A stretch of 64,000 bases of DNA from Stutzerimonas stutzeri (GTDB lineage: Bacteria > Pseudomonadota > Gammaproteobacteria > Pseudomonadales > Pseudomonadaceae): assembly GCA_002339675.1 (NCBI GenBank), contig DDKB01000017.1:398327-462326 (forward strand), in the 5' to 3' direction. The notes under the pieces are model-generated. The model was not told where the DNA came from. It worked only from the letters and a program-made list of their open reading frames with translations, and made no database searches. Shown one piece after another: positions 27,446 to 36,296 of this stretch; positions within the stretch are counted from its first letter, which is position 1; each line of letters begins with the position of its first letter. Made by a program: the position numbers and the translations under genes.

Positions 27446-28780
27446 ATGTTTAGGACAATCGGAATTCTGTTGCTGGCCGCCTGTGCCGGCCAGGCCCATG
27501 CGCGGGTCGACGACAGCCAGGCCGCGCGGCTGGGCCAGGACCTGACCCCGCTCGGGGCCGAGCGCGCCGGCAATGCCGCCGGCACCGTCCCGCCCTGGAA
27601 CGGGGGCGTCCAGGCACCGGCTGGGTACTCGCCGGGCATGCACCATCTGGATCCCTATGCTAGCGACGCCGTGCTGTACCAGGTCGACCGGAGCAATGTC
27701 GCGGAGTACGCGGCCCTGTTGCCTGAAGGGTTGCGCGCGCTGATCGAGCGTCATCCCGACTTCCACCTGCGGGTCTTCCCGACGCGGCGCAGCGCCGCCA
27801 ACCCCCAGCGCATCTATGACGCGACGCGGGAGAACGCAGCCAAGGCCGAGCTCATTGCCAACGGCAATGGCATCCGCGGCGCGGCGGCAGGCATTCCCTT
27901 CCCGATTCCGCAGAACGGCATGGAAGTGATCTGGAACCACGTGCTGCACTACAAGGGCGACCAAACGCATTTCGTCAACAACCAGGCCGTGGTGATCGGT
28001 GGCAGCGCGGCGTACATCAAGCGCGACCGCAACATCTATTACGTCTACAACCGCGAGGGCATGACCCAGGCCGACCTGGAGAACACCTCGCTGTACTACA
28101 AGTATCGGGTCACCGCGCCGGCCAAGCTGAGTGGCACCGCGCTGGCCGTGCAGGACCCGCTGGACCAGGTCCTGTCGGTGCGCAAGGCGTGGCGCTACAG
28201 CCCCTCGGATCGCCGTGTGCGTCGCCTGCCGTCGCTGGCCTACGATTCGCTGCAGCCCGACACCAGCGGCCTGGCTACGGCCGACGTGGTCGATTCCTTC
28301 AACGGTGCGCCGGACCGCTATGAGTGGTCGCTGGTGGCCAAGCGCGAATTGCTGGTGCCGTACAACAGCTATGCATTGCACCAGAAGGGCATCCCCTACG
28401 ACGAGATCGTCGGTCCGCGTACCCTCAATCCCGAGCTGTTGCGCTACGAGTTGCACCGGGTCTGGGTGGTCGACGCCACCCTGCGCAAGGGCTTTCGCCA
28501 CCCCTATGCGAAGCGCCGGTTCTACATCGACGAAGACAGCTGGTCGATCCTCGCTGCCGACCTGTTCGACGAGCAGGGTGAGCTGATCGGCCTGCAGGAA
28601 AGCCATCCGATCAGCTACTACGACGTGCCGATGTTCAACAGCACGGTCGAGACCCTGTACCACCTCAAGGACGACAACTACTTCGTCGATGGCCTCGACA
28701 ACAACGAGCCGATGTACGACTTCAACGCCAAGTTGAATCCGCGTGACTTCTCGCCGGCAGCGCTACGGCGCGGTAATTGA
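27446..28780 (+). CDS. DUF1329 (LolB-fold-like) secreted protein
   Basis: 444 residues with a signal peptide (cleavage near QAHA, residues 16-19) and a DUF1329 domain over most of the length, including VRRLPSLAYDSLQPDTSG and the C-terminal DVPMFNSTVETLYHL region. These proteins are abundant in pseudomonads, resemble the lipoprotein-binding LolA/LolB fold, and are thought to act in the outer membrane; their function is not established. Ribosome site AAGGAG at 27433-27438 fixes the start. It ends six bases from convergent arcC. Confidence 0.87.
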   Translation: MFRTIGILLLAACAGQAHARVDDSQAARLGQDLTPLGAERAGNAAGTVPPWNGGVQAPAGYSPGMHHLDPYASDAVLYQVDRSNVAEYAALLPEGLRALIERHPDFHLRVFPTRRSAANPQRIYDATRENAAKAELIANGNGIRGAAAGIPFPIPQNGMEVIWNHVLHYKGDQTHFVNNQAVVIGGSAAYIKRDRNIYYVYNREGMTQADLENTSLYYKYRVTAPAKLSGTALAVQDPLDQVLSVRKAWRYSPSDRRVRRLPSLAYDSLQPDTSGLATADVVDSFNGAPDRYEWSLVAKRELLVPYNSYALHQKGIPYDEIVGPRTLNPELLRYELHRVWVVDATLRKGFRHPYAKRRFYIDEDSWSILAADLFDEQGELIGLQESHPISYYDVPMFNSTVETLYHLKDDNYFVDGLDNNEPMYDFNAKLNPRDFSPAALRRGN

Positions 28781-28786
28781 AGCGGG

Positions 28787-29710
28787 CTAGGACGCTCCGT
28801 CCGGTCTCAGGGTGACGCGGGTCCCGGCACGCCCTTGGACGATTGCCTCGATATCGCCAAGCGAGCCGATGACGGCCGTCTTGCCGGTATTTCGGGCAAA
28901 CTCGCAGGCCGCCTGCACCTTGGGGCGCATCGAGCCCGCCGCGAAGCCCAGCCCTTCCAGCTGGTCGGGGTGGGCTTCTTCGATGCGCCGCTGCTGCGGC
29001 GTGCCCCAGTTCAGGTAGGCACCGTCGACATCGGTGGCGATCACCAGCAGGTCCGCGCCGAGCTGTTCGGCCAGCAGTGCCGAGCACAGGTCCTTGTCGA
29101 TCACCGCCTCGATGCCGTGCAGCTTGCGATCCTGGTCATAGACGGTCGGAATGCCGCCACCGCCGGCGCAGATGACCACGGCACCCTTTTCCAGCAGCCA
29201 GCGGATCGGTCGGATCTCGAAGATGCGTTTGGGCCGTGGGCTGGCAACAACGCGGCGGAAGCGGTCGCCGTCGGCGGCGATGCTCCAGCCCTTCGCCGCA
29301 GCCAGACGTTCGGCTTCTTCGCGGCTGTATACCGGGCCGATCGGCTTGCTCGGCTGAGCGAAGGCCGGGTCATCCGCGTCCACTTCGACCTGCGTCAGCA
29401 AGGTGGCGAAGGGCACTTCGACGGGCAGCAGGTTGCCCAGTTCCTGCTCGATGATGTAGCCGATCATGCCCTCGGTTTCCGCCCCGAGGACGTCCAGCGG
29501 GTAGCTGGGCACCTCCTGGTAGGCGGCGCCCTGCAAGGCCAGCAAGCCGACCTGAGGGCCGTTGCCGTGCGCCACGACCAGCTCGTTGCCCGGCGCGATC
29601 CGCGCAATCTGGGCACAGGCGGTCCGCACGTTCTCCCGCTGATTTTCAGCGCTCAGCGGCTCGCCTCTGCGAAGCAGGGCATTGCCGCCCAATGCGATGA
29701 CGATACGCAT
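28787..29710 (-). CDS. arcC: ArcC, carbamate kinase
   Basis: 307 residues. N-terminal GGNALLRRGE and the central CAGGGGIP motif identify carbamate kinase. It transfers phosphate from carbamoyl phosphate to ADP, the ATP-yielding last step of the arginine deiminase pathway. Last gene of arcDABC, 43 bases after arcB. Only six bases separate its stop from that of the convergent DUF1329 gene. Confidence 0.97.
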   Translation of the reverse strand: MRIVIALGGNALLRRGEPLSAENQRENVRTACAQIARIAPGNELVVAHGNGPQVGLLALQGAAYQEVPSYPLDVLGAETEGMIGYIIEQELGNLLPVEVPFATLLTQVEVDADDPAFAQPSKPIGPVYSREEAERLAAAKGWSIAADGDRFRRVVASPRPKRIFEIRPIRWLLEKGAVVICAGGGGIPTVYDQDRKLHGIEAVIDKDLCSALLAEQLGADLLVIATDVDGAYLNWGTPQQRRIEEAHPDQLEGLGFAAGSMRPKVQAACEFARNTGKTAVIGSLGDIEAIVQGRAGTRVTLRPDGAS

Positions 29711-29753
29711 GCTGCATCCTCCGGGGCGCCCGTATGGACGGGCGCCGAATCGT

Positions 29754-30764
29754 TCAGATTTCGGCCAGGGTCGAGACCAGGATCGCCTTGATTGTGTGCA
29801 TGCGGTTTTCCGCCTGTTCGAAGGCGATGCACGCCGGCGACTCGAAGACGTCCTCAGTCACTTCGATACCGTTGGCCAGGTGCGGGTACTGCGCCGCGAT
29901 CTCCTTGCCGACCTTGGTCTCGCTGTTGTGAAAGGCCGGCAGGCAATGCATGAACTTGGTCCGCGGGTTGCCGGTGGCCTGCATCAAGGCGGTGTTCACC
30001 TGATAGGGCAGCAGCAGTTCGATACGTTCGGCCCAGGCCTCGACCGGTTCGCCCATCGATACCCAGACATCGGTATGCACGAAGTCGACGTTCTGCACCG
30101 CGGCCTGCGGGTCTTCGGTGAGCTGCAGCCGGGCGCCGCTCTGTTCGGCAAAAGCCCGGCAGGCGGTGACGTGCTCTTCACTCGGCCAGAGCGCGCGAGG
30201 TGCCGCGATGCGCACGTCCATGCCCAGCTTCGCGCCGATCAGCAGCAGTGATTTGCCCATGTTGTTGCGGGCGTCGCCCAGATACGCATAGCTGATCTGG
30301 TGCAGCGGCTTGTCGCTGTGCTCACGCATGGTCAGCACGTCGGCGATCATCTGGGTGGGGTGGTATTCGTCGGTCAGGCCGTTGTAGACCGGCACCCCGG
30401 CGTAACGGGCGAGCTCCTCGACCACGTCCTGCTTGAAACCGCGGTACTCGATGGCGTCGTACATCCGGCCGAGCACCCGGGCGGTGTCCTTCATGCTCTC
30501 CTTGTGGCCGATCTGCGACGAATTCGGATCGATGTAGGTGACGTTGGCGCCCTGGTCATAGGCGGCCACTTCGAAGGCACAACGGGTCCGGGTGGAGGTC
30601 TTTTCGAAGATCAGCGCGATGTTCTTGCCTTTCAGGTGCTGGCGCTCGGTGCCGGTGTACTTGGCGCGCTTGAGGTCGCGGGAGAGGTCGAGCAGGTAGC
30701 GCAGCTCGCGCTCGCTGTGGTGCATCAGGCTGAGCAGGCTGCGGTTGTGGATATTGAAAGCCAT
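29754..30764 (-). CDS. arcB: ArcB, catabolic ornithine carbamoyltransferase
   Basis: 336 residues, the length of P. aeruginosa ArcB. The carbamoyl phosphate site STRTRCAFE and the ornithine site HCLPAFH are present. In this operon it works catabolically, phosphorolysing citrulline to ornithine and carbamoyl phosphate. Placement between arcA and arcC distinguishes it from anabolic ArgF. Confidence 0.97.
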   Translation of the reverse strand: MAFNIHNRSLLSLMHHSERELRYLLDLSRDLKRAKYTGTERQHLKGKNIALIFEKTSTRTRCAFEVAAYDQGANVTYIDPNSSQIGHKESMKDTARVLGRMYDAIEYRGFKQDVVEELARYAGVPVYNGLTDEYHPTQMIADVLTMREHSDKPLHQISYAYLGDARNNMGKSLLLIGAKLGMDVRIAAPRALWPSEEHVTACRAFAEQSGARLQLTEDPQAAVQNVDFVHTDVWVSMGEPVEAWAERIELLLPYQVNTALMQATGNPRTKFMHCLPAFHNSETKVGKEIAAQYPHLANGIEVTEDVFESPACIAFEQAENRMHTIKAILVSTLAEI

Positions 30765-30813
30765 GATCGAGAGTCCTCTGTATGCAGGGTTGCCGGCGCG
30801 GCCGGCGGCATGG

Positions 30814-32070
30814 TCAATAGTCGAGCGCGTCGCGCACGATCGGGCAGGTCATGCAATGGCCGCCACCGCGGCCGCGACCCAGTTCGCTGGCGCTGATGGT
30901 GATCACCTCGACGCCGGCCTTGCGCAGCTGGGTGTTGGTGAAAGTGTTGCGGTCGTAGCCGATCACCACGCCGGGCTCCAGCGCGACCACGTTGTTGCCG
31001 TCATCCCACTGCTCGCGTTCGACTTCGTAACTGTCGCCGCCGGTTTCGACCACCCGCAGCGCCGGCAGGCCGAGGGCTTCGGCGACGACCTGCAGGAAGC
31101 TCGCGCTCTCCCGGCGCAGGTCGATGCCGCCCGGCTTGCTTTCGTCTGGACGCAGGCTGAAGGCGACGATGCCCTTGACCACCTCGGGGTAAATGGTCAC
31201 CAGGTCGCGATCACAGAAGCTGAACACGGTGTCCAGGTGCATGGCCGAGCGCGAGCGCGGCAATCCGGCAACGATGACCCGCTCGGCTGCGCCTTGGCGG
31301 AACAGGGACTGGGCCAGCTGGCCGATGGCCTGGCGAGAGGAACGCTCACCCATGCCGACGAGCACCACGCCTTTGCCGATCGGCATCACGTCGCCGCCCT
31401 CGAGCGTGGCCAGGCCATGGTCGAGTTCCGGGTCGCCGTACCAGACCTTGAAGTCCTGCCCGGCGAACTGCGGATGGAAGCGGTAGATGGCCGCCGTGAG
31501 CAGGGTTTCCTGCCGCCGCGCCGTCCAGTGCATGGGGTTGAGCGACACGCCGCCGTAGATCCAGCAACTGGTGTCGCGGGTAAACATCGTGTTCGGCAGG
31601 GGCGGCAGGATGAAGCTGGAGTGGCCGAGGTAGTCGCGGAACAGAGTGACGATTTCGCCGCTGTGGGTGCCTGGCAGATCGCTGCCCGACACACCGCCGA
31701 TCAGGTACTCGGCCAGTTGCCTTGGTGATTGTTCTTCCAGCCAGGCGCGCACCTCGTTCTGCAGCCCGACGCCGACCTGGTTGGCGGTGATCTTGCGGTC
31801 GAGGATCCATGTGCGGGCTTCGGCATTGCCCAGCGTTTCGGTGAGCAGGTTGTGCATCTCCAGCACCTCGACGCCTCGCTCACGCATCTTGGTGACGAAA
31901 TCGAAATGGTCGCGCTTGGCCTGGCTCACCCAGAGCACATCGTCGAACAGCAGCTCATCGCAGTTGGCCGGGGTCAGCCGCTGGTGTGCCAGGCCGGGTG
32001 AGCACACCATCACCTTGCGCAGTTTCCCGGCTTCGGAATGGACGCCCAGTGGCATCGGTTGTGAGGTCAT
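30814..32070 (-). CDS. arcA: ArcA, arginine deiminase
   Basis: 418 residues from the ATG at 32070, preceded by AAGGAGA; an upstream in-frame ATG at 32109 lies in the arcD-arcA spacer and is rejected. The catalytic cysteine is in the C-terminal GGGHCMTCP motif. It hydrolyses arginine to citrulline and ammonia. Length equals the P. aeruginosa enzyme. Confidence 0.98.
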   Translation of the reverse strand: MTSQPMPLGVHSEAGKLRKVMVCSPGLAHQRLTPANCDELLFDDVLWVSQAKRDHFDFVTKMRERGVEVLEMHNLLTETLGNAEARTWILDRKITANQVGVGLQNEVRAWLEEQSPRQLAEYLIGGVSGSDLPGTHSGEIVTLFRDYLGHSSFILPPLPNTMFTRDTSCWIYGGVSLNPMHWTARRQETLLTAAIYRFHPQFAGQDFKVWYGDPELDHGLATLEGGDVMPIGKGVVLVGMGERSSRQAIGQLAQSLFRQGAAERVIVAGLPRSRSAMHLDTVFSFCDRDLVTIYPEVVKGIVAFSLRPDESKPGGIDLRRESASFLQVVAEALGLPALRVVETGGDSYEVEREQWDDGNNVVALEPGVVIGYDRNTFTNTQLRKAGVEVITISASELGRGRGGGHCMTCPIVRDALDY

Positions 32071-32092
32071 GTCAGTTCTCCTTGCAGAGGCC

Positions 32093-32138
32093 TGCACCTG
32101 TGGGTGCATGGCGGCAAGCCACCGCTCGTGACGGTGGC
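32093..32138 (-). other. Two hairpins in the arcD-arcA spacer
   Basis: TGCACC-TGTG-GGTGCA (32093-32108) and GCCACCG-N7-CGGTGGC (32118-32138) are near-adjacent inverted repeats in the 93-base spacer. Neither has a T-run, so they are not classical terminators. They may act in mRNA processing or stability, as suggested for arc transcripts in P. aeruginosa. Inference only. Confidence 0.5.
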
Positions 32139-32163
32139 GGTATGGGCGACGCTTGCCCGACGG

Positions 32164-33591
32164 TCAGAGGGACAGGAAGCCCGCGTACAGGCCGTAGGCA
32201 GCGATGGCGGCGCCGATCAGTACCGCTGCGAAGATCGCCTTCTCCAGCGCGGTGAACACCGGTTGGCCGAGTTCATGCTTTGCCTTGGCGAAGAACAGCA
32301 CGCCGGGCGCATAGAGCAGGGCCGAAAGCAGCAGGTACTGCATGCCGCCGGCGTAGACCAGCCAGAGCGCGTAGAGCGTGGCGATGACGGCGATCGCGAG
32401 GTCCTTGCGCCGTTCGCCGGGCTGGCCCGCGTAGCCTTCGCCACGCAGGCTGACCAGTACGGCATAGGCGGCGGACCAGAAGTACGGCACCAGGATCATC
32501 GAGGTGGCCAGGTAGAGCAGGCTCAGGTAGGTCGAGGCATTGAACAGGGTGATGATCAGGAACAGCTGGATCAGTCCGTTGGACAACCACAGCGCGTTGG
32601 CCGGGACGTGATTGGCGTTCTCCTTGCGCAAGAAGCTCGGCATGGTGTGGTCGCGGGCACCGGCGAACAGGATTTCGGCACACAGCAGTGTCCAGGCGAG
32701 CAGGGCGCCGGCCAGCGACACCACCAACCCGACACTGATCAGGATCGCGCCCCAACGCCCAACCACATGCTCCAGCACGCCGGCCATCGAGGGGTTTTTC
32801 AGTCCGGCCAGTTCAGCCTGGCTCAGAATGCCCATCGACAGCACGTTGACCAGCACCAGCAGGGCCAGCACGCTGACAAAACCGATTACGGTCGCCTTGC
32901 CGATGTCGCTGCGCCGCTCGGCGCGCGCCGAATAGACGCTGGCGCCCTCGATGCCGATGAACACCCAGACGGTCACCAGCATCATGTTTCGCACCTGCTG
33001 CATGACACTGCCGAGCTCGGGCTTGGCTTGGCCCCAGAAATCAGCGGTGAAGACATCCAGGCGAAACGCCACGGCTGCGATGACGATAAACAGCAGCAGC
33101 GGAACGATCTTCGCGAGGGTACTGATCAGGTTGATGAACGCCGCCTGCCGGATGCCCCGCAGGACCAGCAGGTGCACGCCCCACAACACCACCGAGGCGC
33201 CGATCACCGCTGGCAGGGTATTGCCTTCGCCAAACATCGGGAAAAAGTAGCCGAGCGTGCTGAACAGCAGGACGAAGTAGCTGACGTTGCCGATCCAGGC
33301 ACTGATCCAGTAGCCCCAGGCGGACGAAAAGCCCATGTAGTCGCCAAATCCCGCCTTGGCGTAGGCGTAAACGCCGGCGTCGAGCTCGGGCTTTCGGTTG
33401 GCCAGTGTCTGGAAGACGAATGCCAGGCTCAGCATGCCGACGGCGGTGATCGCCCAGCCGCAGAATATGGCACCCGCGCTGGCGCTGGCTGCCATATTCT
33501 GCGGCAGAGAGAACACTCCGCCGCCGATCATCGAACCCACTACCAATGCCACTAGCGCGCTGAGTTTCAGTTGCCTCGAATTCCCGGCCAT
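32164..33591 (-). CDS. arcD: ArcD, arginine-ornithine antiporter
   Basis: 475 residues, an APC-superfamily transporter with 12-13 predicted transmembrane helices and the N-terminal GSMIGGGVFSLPQNMA substrate-binding turn typical of the basic amino acid antiporters. It exchanges external arginine for internal ornithine without energy cost. It is the first gene of arcDABC. A good ribosome site (TGAGGAGA) precedes the ATG and a candidate Anr-controlled promoter lies upstream. Confidence 0.97.
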   Translation of the reverse strand: MAGNSRQLKLSALVALVVGSMIGGGVFSLPQNMAASASAGAIFCGWAITAVGMLSLAFVFQTLANRKPELDAGVYAYAKAGFGDYMGFSSAWGYWISAWIGNVSYFVLLFSTLGYFFPMFGEGNTLPAVIGASVVLWGVHLLVLRGIRQAAFINLISTLAKIVPLLLFIVIAAVAFRLDVFTADFWGQAKPELGSVMQQVRNMMLVTVWVFIGIEGASVYSARAERRSDIGKATVIGFVSVLALLVLVNVLSMGILSQAELAGLKNPSMAGVLEHVVGRWGAILISVGLVVSLAGALLAWTLLCAEILFAGARDHTMPSFLRKENANHVPANALWLSNGLIQLFLIITLFNASTYLSLLYLATSMILVPYFWSAAYAVLVSLRGEGYAGQPGERRKDLAIAVIATLYALWLVYAGGMQYLLLSALLYAPGVLFFAKAKHELGQPVFTALEKAIFAAVLIGAAIAAYGLYAGFLSL

Positions 33592-33629
33592 GACCTTGTC
33601 TCCTCAAGGATGGTGCGTGACTGGGGTCC

Positions 33630-33671
33630 ATTGAAAGCCTGCAACGGTGAAGCGGTTATGACGGGCGTCAA
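33630..33671 (-). promoter_or_regulatory. Candidate Anr-dependent promoter of arcDABC
   Basis: On the minus strand TTGAC-GCCC-GTCAT (33671-33658) resembles the FNR/Anr box TTGAT-N4-ATCAA, with both TGA/TCA cores kept. A -10-like TTCAAT (33635-33630) is centred 32 bases downstream of the box centre, the spacing of a class II Anr promoter (-41.5). Anaerobic Anr control of arc is established in P. aeruginosa. Confidence 0.55.
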
Positions 33672-33786
33672 CAAAGACAGGGGATGGCGATGTCAGCATC
33701 GATCCGGTGCCGGAACATTGCCTAAGGCGGCGGCAAAGTACCGTCCTAGACGCGGTGCATGGCGCAAGTAGCTACCAGGAGGATCT

Positions 33787-34149
33787 ATGTTCAGACCGGG
33801 TCACGCGGAGATCAGTCGATTGGTTTCGCCTGGGCTTCCCGGGTATCACCTGGTTCTCGACTACCACGTCGAGGGACCGGAAAACAGACCGGAGTGTGCC
33901 AGCTTCCATCTGCATGGGCAGGTCGATGAGACGCCGATCGACGAGCATTTCTCGATGCATCGGGACGTGGCGTTCAATTTCCTGCAGCGCATCCATCAGT
34001 GCTTGCGCAAGCGAGGCGTGGACCTGCATGCCGACGTGCTGTTCGAGTTCCATGCCGACTACGATCCGCTGTTCGAGGATCTGCGCCATCAGCTGCACGG
34101 TACGCCTGGGGAGCCGGTGGATCTCGATCGGTTTCTGCGCGAAGAGTGA
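33787..34149 (+). CDS. Small conserved protein, DUF5064-like
   Basis: 120 residues, soluble, acidic and histidine-rich, with alternating hydrophobic strands in the first half (HLVLDYHVEG, SFHLHGQVDE) and a helix near residue 65. It resembles the Pseudomonas DUF5064 family, but this is recalled from the overall pattern rather than from a sharp motif. A strong ribosome site, AGGAGGA, precedes the ATG. It is divergent from arcD and could share stress-responsive control. Function unknown. Confidence 0.7.
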   Translation: MFRPGHAEISRLVSPGLPGYHLVLDYHVEGPENRPECASFHLHGQVDETPIDEHFSMHRDVAFNFLQRIHQCLRKRGVDLHADVLFEFHADYDPLFEDLRHQLHGTPGEPVDLDRFLREE

Positions 34150-34155
34150 TGCCGC

Positions 34156-34479
34156 TCAGTTGCGGTCGGCCACCACGCCGATGATGAACAACAGGAGCAA
34201 CAGCACCGGGGCGAGGGTGTAGTTGTTGAACTGGGCCAGCCCCTTGGCCAGCCAGGGGCTCAGGTAGATGATGCCCAGCCCGTAGACCACGGCGCAGAAC
34301 ACCACGAAGGCAAGCGTGCGCAGGACGAAGTTGAGGCCGCCGATGTTTTTCTGTACCCAGGCGTTGAGTGCTGGTCCGAACAGCACGAACAGGGTCGCCA
34401 TGACCGCCAGCGAGATGTCGAACAGGTGATGTCGGCTCCAGCGCGACAGGGTGGCGATGAGGTCGAGTACAAGATCCAT
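34156..34479 (-). CDS. DUF3392 inner-membrane protein
   Basis: 107 residues with three hydrophobic helices (about residues 20-38, 50-75 and 84-103). The family is restricted to Gammaproteobacteria and sits next to hemW in other pseudomonads. Function unknown. It begins 9 bases after the hemW stop, so it probably belongs to the same transcript. Confidence 0.83.
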   Translation of the reverse strand: MDLVLDLIATLSRWSRHHLFDISLAVMATLFVLFGPALNAWVQKNIGGLNFVLRTLAFVVFCAVVYGLGIIYLSPWLAKGLAQFNNYTLAPVLLLLLFIIGVVADRN

Positions 34480-34488
34480 GCGGGGTCC

Positions 34489-35703
34489 TTAGGGCAGGAA
34501 AAGCTGTAGCAGGTCGTTGAGAAATAGCTGGCCCTTGGCCGTGGCGACCAGGCGCTGCGGATCGCGCTCCAGCAGTACACGCGCTTCGGCTTCGTGGCGG
34601 CCTTGGGCGAGCAGCGTCGTCGACAGGCCGGTGCGTTCAGTGAACAACGCCGCCGGCACGCCGTCGGTGAGGCGCAGCACATTCATCAGAAATTCGAAGG
34701 GCAGCTCATCGTCGCGCAGAACGTTCTCGCCGGCGCGAAGACGCTTGGCCGGGTCCAGATAATCCTTGGGCAGGCGGGTCTTCCAGGTCCGGCGAATCTG
34801 CCCGTCCGGGCTGCTCGCCTTGCCGTGGGCGCCGGCACCGAGGCCGAGGAAATCACCAAAGGTCCAGTAGTTGAGGTTGTGGCGCGCCTGATGCCCCTGC
34901 TGGGCATAGGCCGAGGTTTCGTACTGGCGGTAACCGTGCTCGGCGAGCAGCGCCTGACCGGCCTCCTGGATGTCCCACAGGGTCTCGTCTTCAGGGAGCA
35001 CGGGCGGCTTGCTCCAGAACTCGGTGTTGGGCTCGACCGTGAGCTGGTACCAAGACAGGTGCGTCGGTTGCTGAGCGATGGCGATGCGCAGGTCGCCCAG
35101 CGCATCGTCCAGGCTCTGCTCAGGCAAGCCGTGCATCAGGTCCAGGTTGAAGTTGTCGAATCCCGCCGCACGCGCCATATCGGCGGCGCGCACCGCTTCG
35201 TCGCCATCGTGGATGCGTCCCAGTGCCTTCAGCTTGGCAGCCTGGAAGCTCTGCACGCCGACCGACAGCCGATTAATCCCCAGGCCGCGGTAGTCACGGA
35301 ATTTCGCCTGTTCGAAGGTGCCCGGGTTGGCTTCCAGGGTGATCTCGATGTCGGCGGCGAAACCGACCCGTTGTTCCAGCCCCTCGAGAATCCGGCCTAA
35401 CGCCTGGGCGGAAAACAGGCTCGGGGTACCGCCACCGAAGAAAATCGAGGTGAGCCTGCGACCCCGGGCCTGATCCAGATCGCAGTCCAGATCGGCCAGC
35501 AGCGCCGCTACATAGGCGTCTTCAGGTAGGGATGGGCCGGCAGCGTGCGAGTTGAAGTCGCAATAGGGGCACTTGCGCACGCACCAGGGAATATGGACGT
35601 AGGCGGCCAGCGGCGGCAGCTGGAAGGTGGAAGCTGGTGGTTGGAGGCTGTCCGTGTGCTTTTCGCTTCCAGCGTTCAGCTTCTGGCTTCCGGCTTCGCT
35701 CAT
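34489..35703 (-). CDS. hemW: HemW, radical SAM heme chaperone
   Basis: 404 residues. The radical SAM cluster motif is CVRKCPYC (CxxxCxxC), preceded by YVHIPW. Proteins of this group were once annotated as oxygen-independent coproporphyrinogen oxidases but lack the extra cysteine of HemN and deliver heme instead. The ATG overlaps the rdgB stop by four bases (ATGA). The first 29 residues, before LPPLAAYVHIPW, are longer than in relatives and are encoded by repeat-like DNA. No other in-frame ATG exists before the cysteine motif. Confidence 0.92.
   Translation of the reverse strand: MSEAGSQKLNAGSEKHTDSLQPPASTFQLPPLAAYVHIPWCVRKCPYCDFNSHAAGPSLPEDAYVAALLADLDCDLDQARGRRLTSIFFGGGTPSLFSAQALGRILEGLEQRVGFAADIEITLEANPGTFEQAKFRDYRGLGINRLSVGVQSFQAAKLKALGRIHDGDEAVRAADMARAAGFDNFNLDLMHGLPEQSLDDALGDLRIAIAQQPTHLSWYQLTVEPNTEFWSKPPVLPEDETLWDIQEAGQALLAEHGYRQYETSAYAQQGHQARHNLNYWTFGDFLGLGAGAHGKASSPDGQIRRTWKTRLPKDYLDPAKRLRAGENVLRDDELPFEFLMNVLRLTDGVPAALFTERTGLSTTLLAQGRHEAEARVLLERDPQRLVATAKGQLFLNDLLQLFLP
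35619..35700. repeat. GCTGGAAG-type repeat DNA inside the hemW 5' end
   Basis: The segment is built from short GGAAGC/GCTTCC units in both orientations. GCTGGAAG at 35619-35626 is inverted as CTTCCAGC at 35666-35673, and further GCTTCTGGCTTCCGGCTTC units follow. Similar low-complexity GCTTCCAGC stretches are familiar from pseudomonad intergenic DNA (my recollection). Here the element is in frame and contributes the HemW N-terminus. Confidence 0.55.
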
Positions 35704-36296
35704 GCGATACCCAGGCGCTGCTTGAGCAGGGCCATGGCGCGGGCGCGGTGACTGATCTGGTTCTTGTCCTGTGGGGCCAGTTCGGCGCTCGAGCAGTTGC
35801 GCTCGGGCACCCAGAACAGCGGGTCATAGCCGAAGCCGTGCTCGCCCTGTGGCGCATGCAGGATGCGCCCCTGCCAGAGGCCTTCGCAAAGGATCGGCAG
35901 CGGGTCGTCGGCGTGGCGCACCAGGGCCAGCGCGCAGACGAACTGCGCGCCGCGCTCGGCATCCGGCACCCCGTCGAGGGCCTGTAGCAGCTTGGCGTTG
36001 TTCGCCGCGTCGCCCTGGCCGTCCGCGTAGCGGGCCGAGTAGATTCCCGGCGCACCACCGAGGTGATCCACGGCCAATCCGGAATCGTCGGCAAGTGCGG
36101 GCAGGCCCGACACCTTGGCCGCATTGCGCGCCTTGAGGATTGCGTTCTCGACGAACGACAACCCGGTTTCCTCGGGCTCCACGTCGCTGAATTCGCCCAC
36201 CGAACGCACGCGGATCGCATGGCCCAGCATGGCCTGGAGTTCCTTGAGCTTGCCGGTGTTATGGCTGGCCAGCACCAGTTCGTTGAAAGGCATCAT
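35700..36296 (-). CDS. rdgB: RdgB, dITP/XTP pyrophosphatase
   Basis: 198 residues of the Ham1/RdgB family, which removes non-canonical purine nucleotides (dITP, XTP) from the pool. The N-terminal SHNTGKLKEL phosphate loop and DDSGLAVDHLGGAPGIYSA motif are intact. Start and stop each overlap neighbouring genes by four bases (ATGA), placing it in a coupled metX-metW-DUF4426-rdgB-hemW gene string. Confidence 0.96.
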   Translation of the reverse strand: MMPFNELVLASHNTGKLKELQAMLGHAIRVRSVGEFSDVEPEETGLSFVENAILKARNAAKVSGLPALADDSGLAVDHLGGAPGIYSARYADGQGDAANNAKLLQALDGVPDAERGAQFVCALALVRHADDPLPILCEGLWQGRILHAPQGEHGFGYDPLFWVPERNCSSAELAPQDKNQISHRARAMALLKQRLGIA

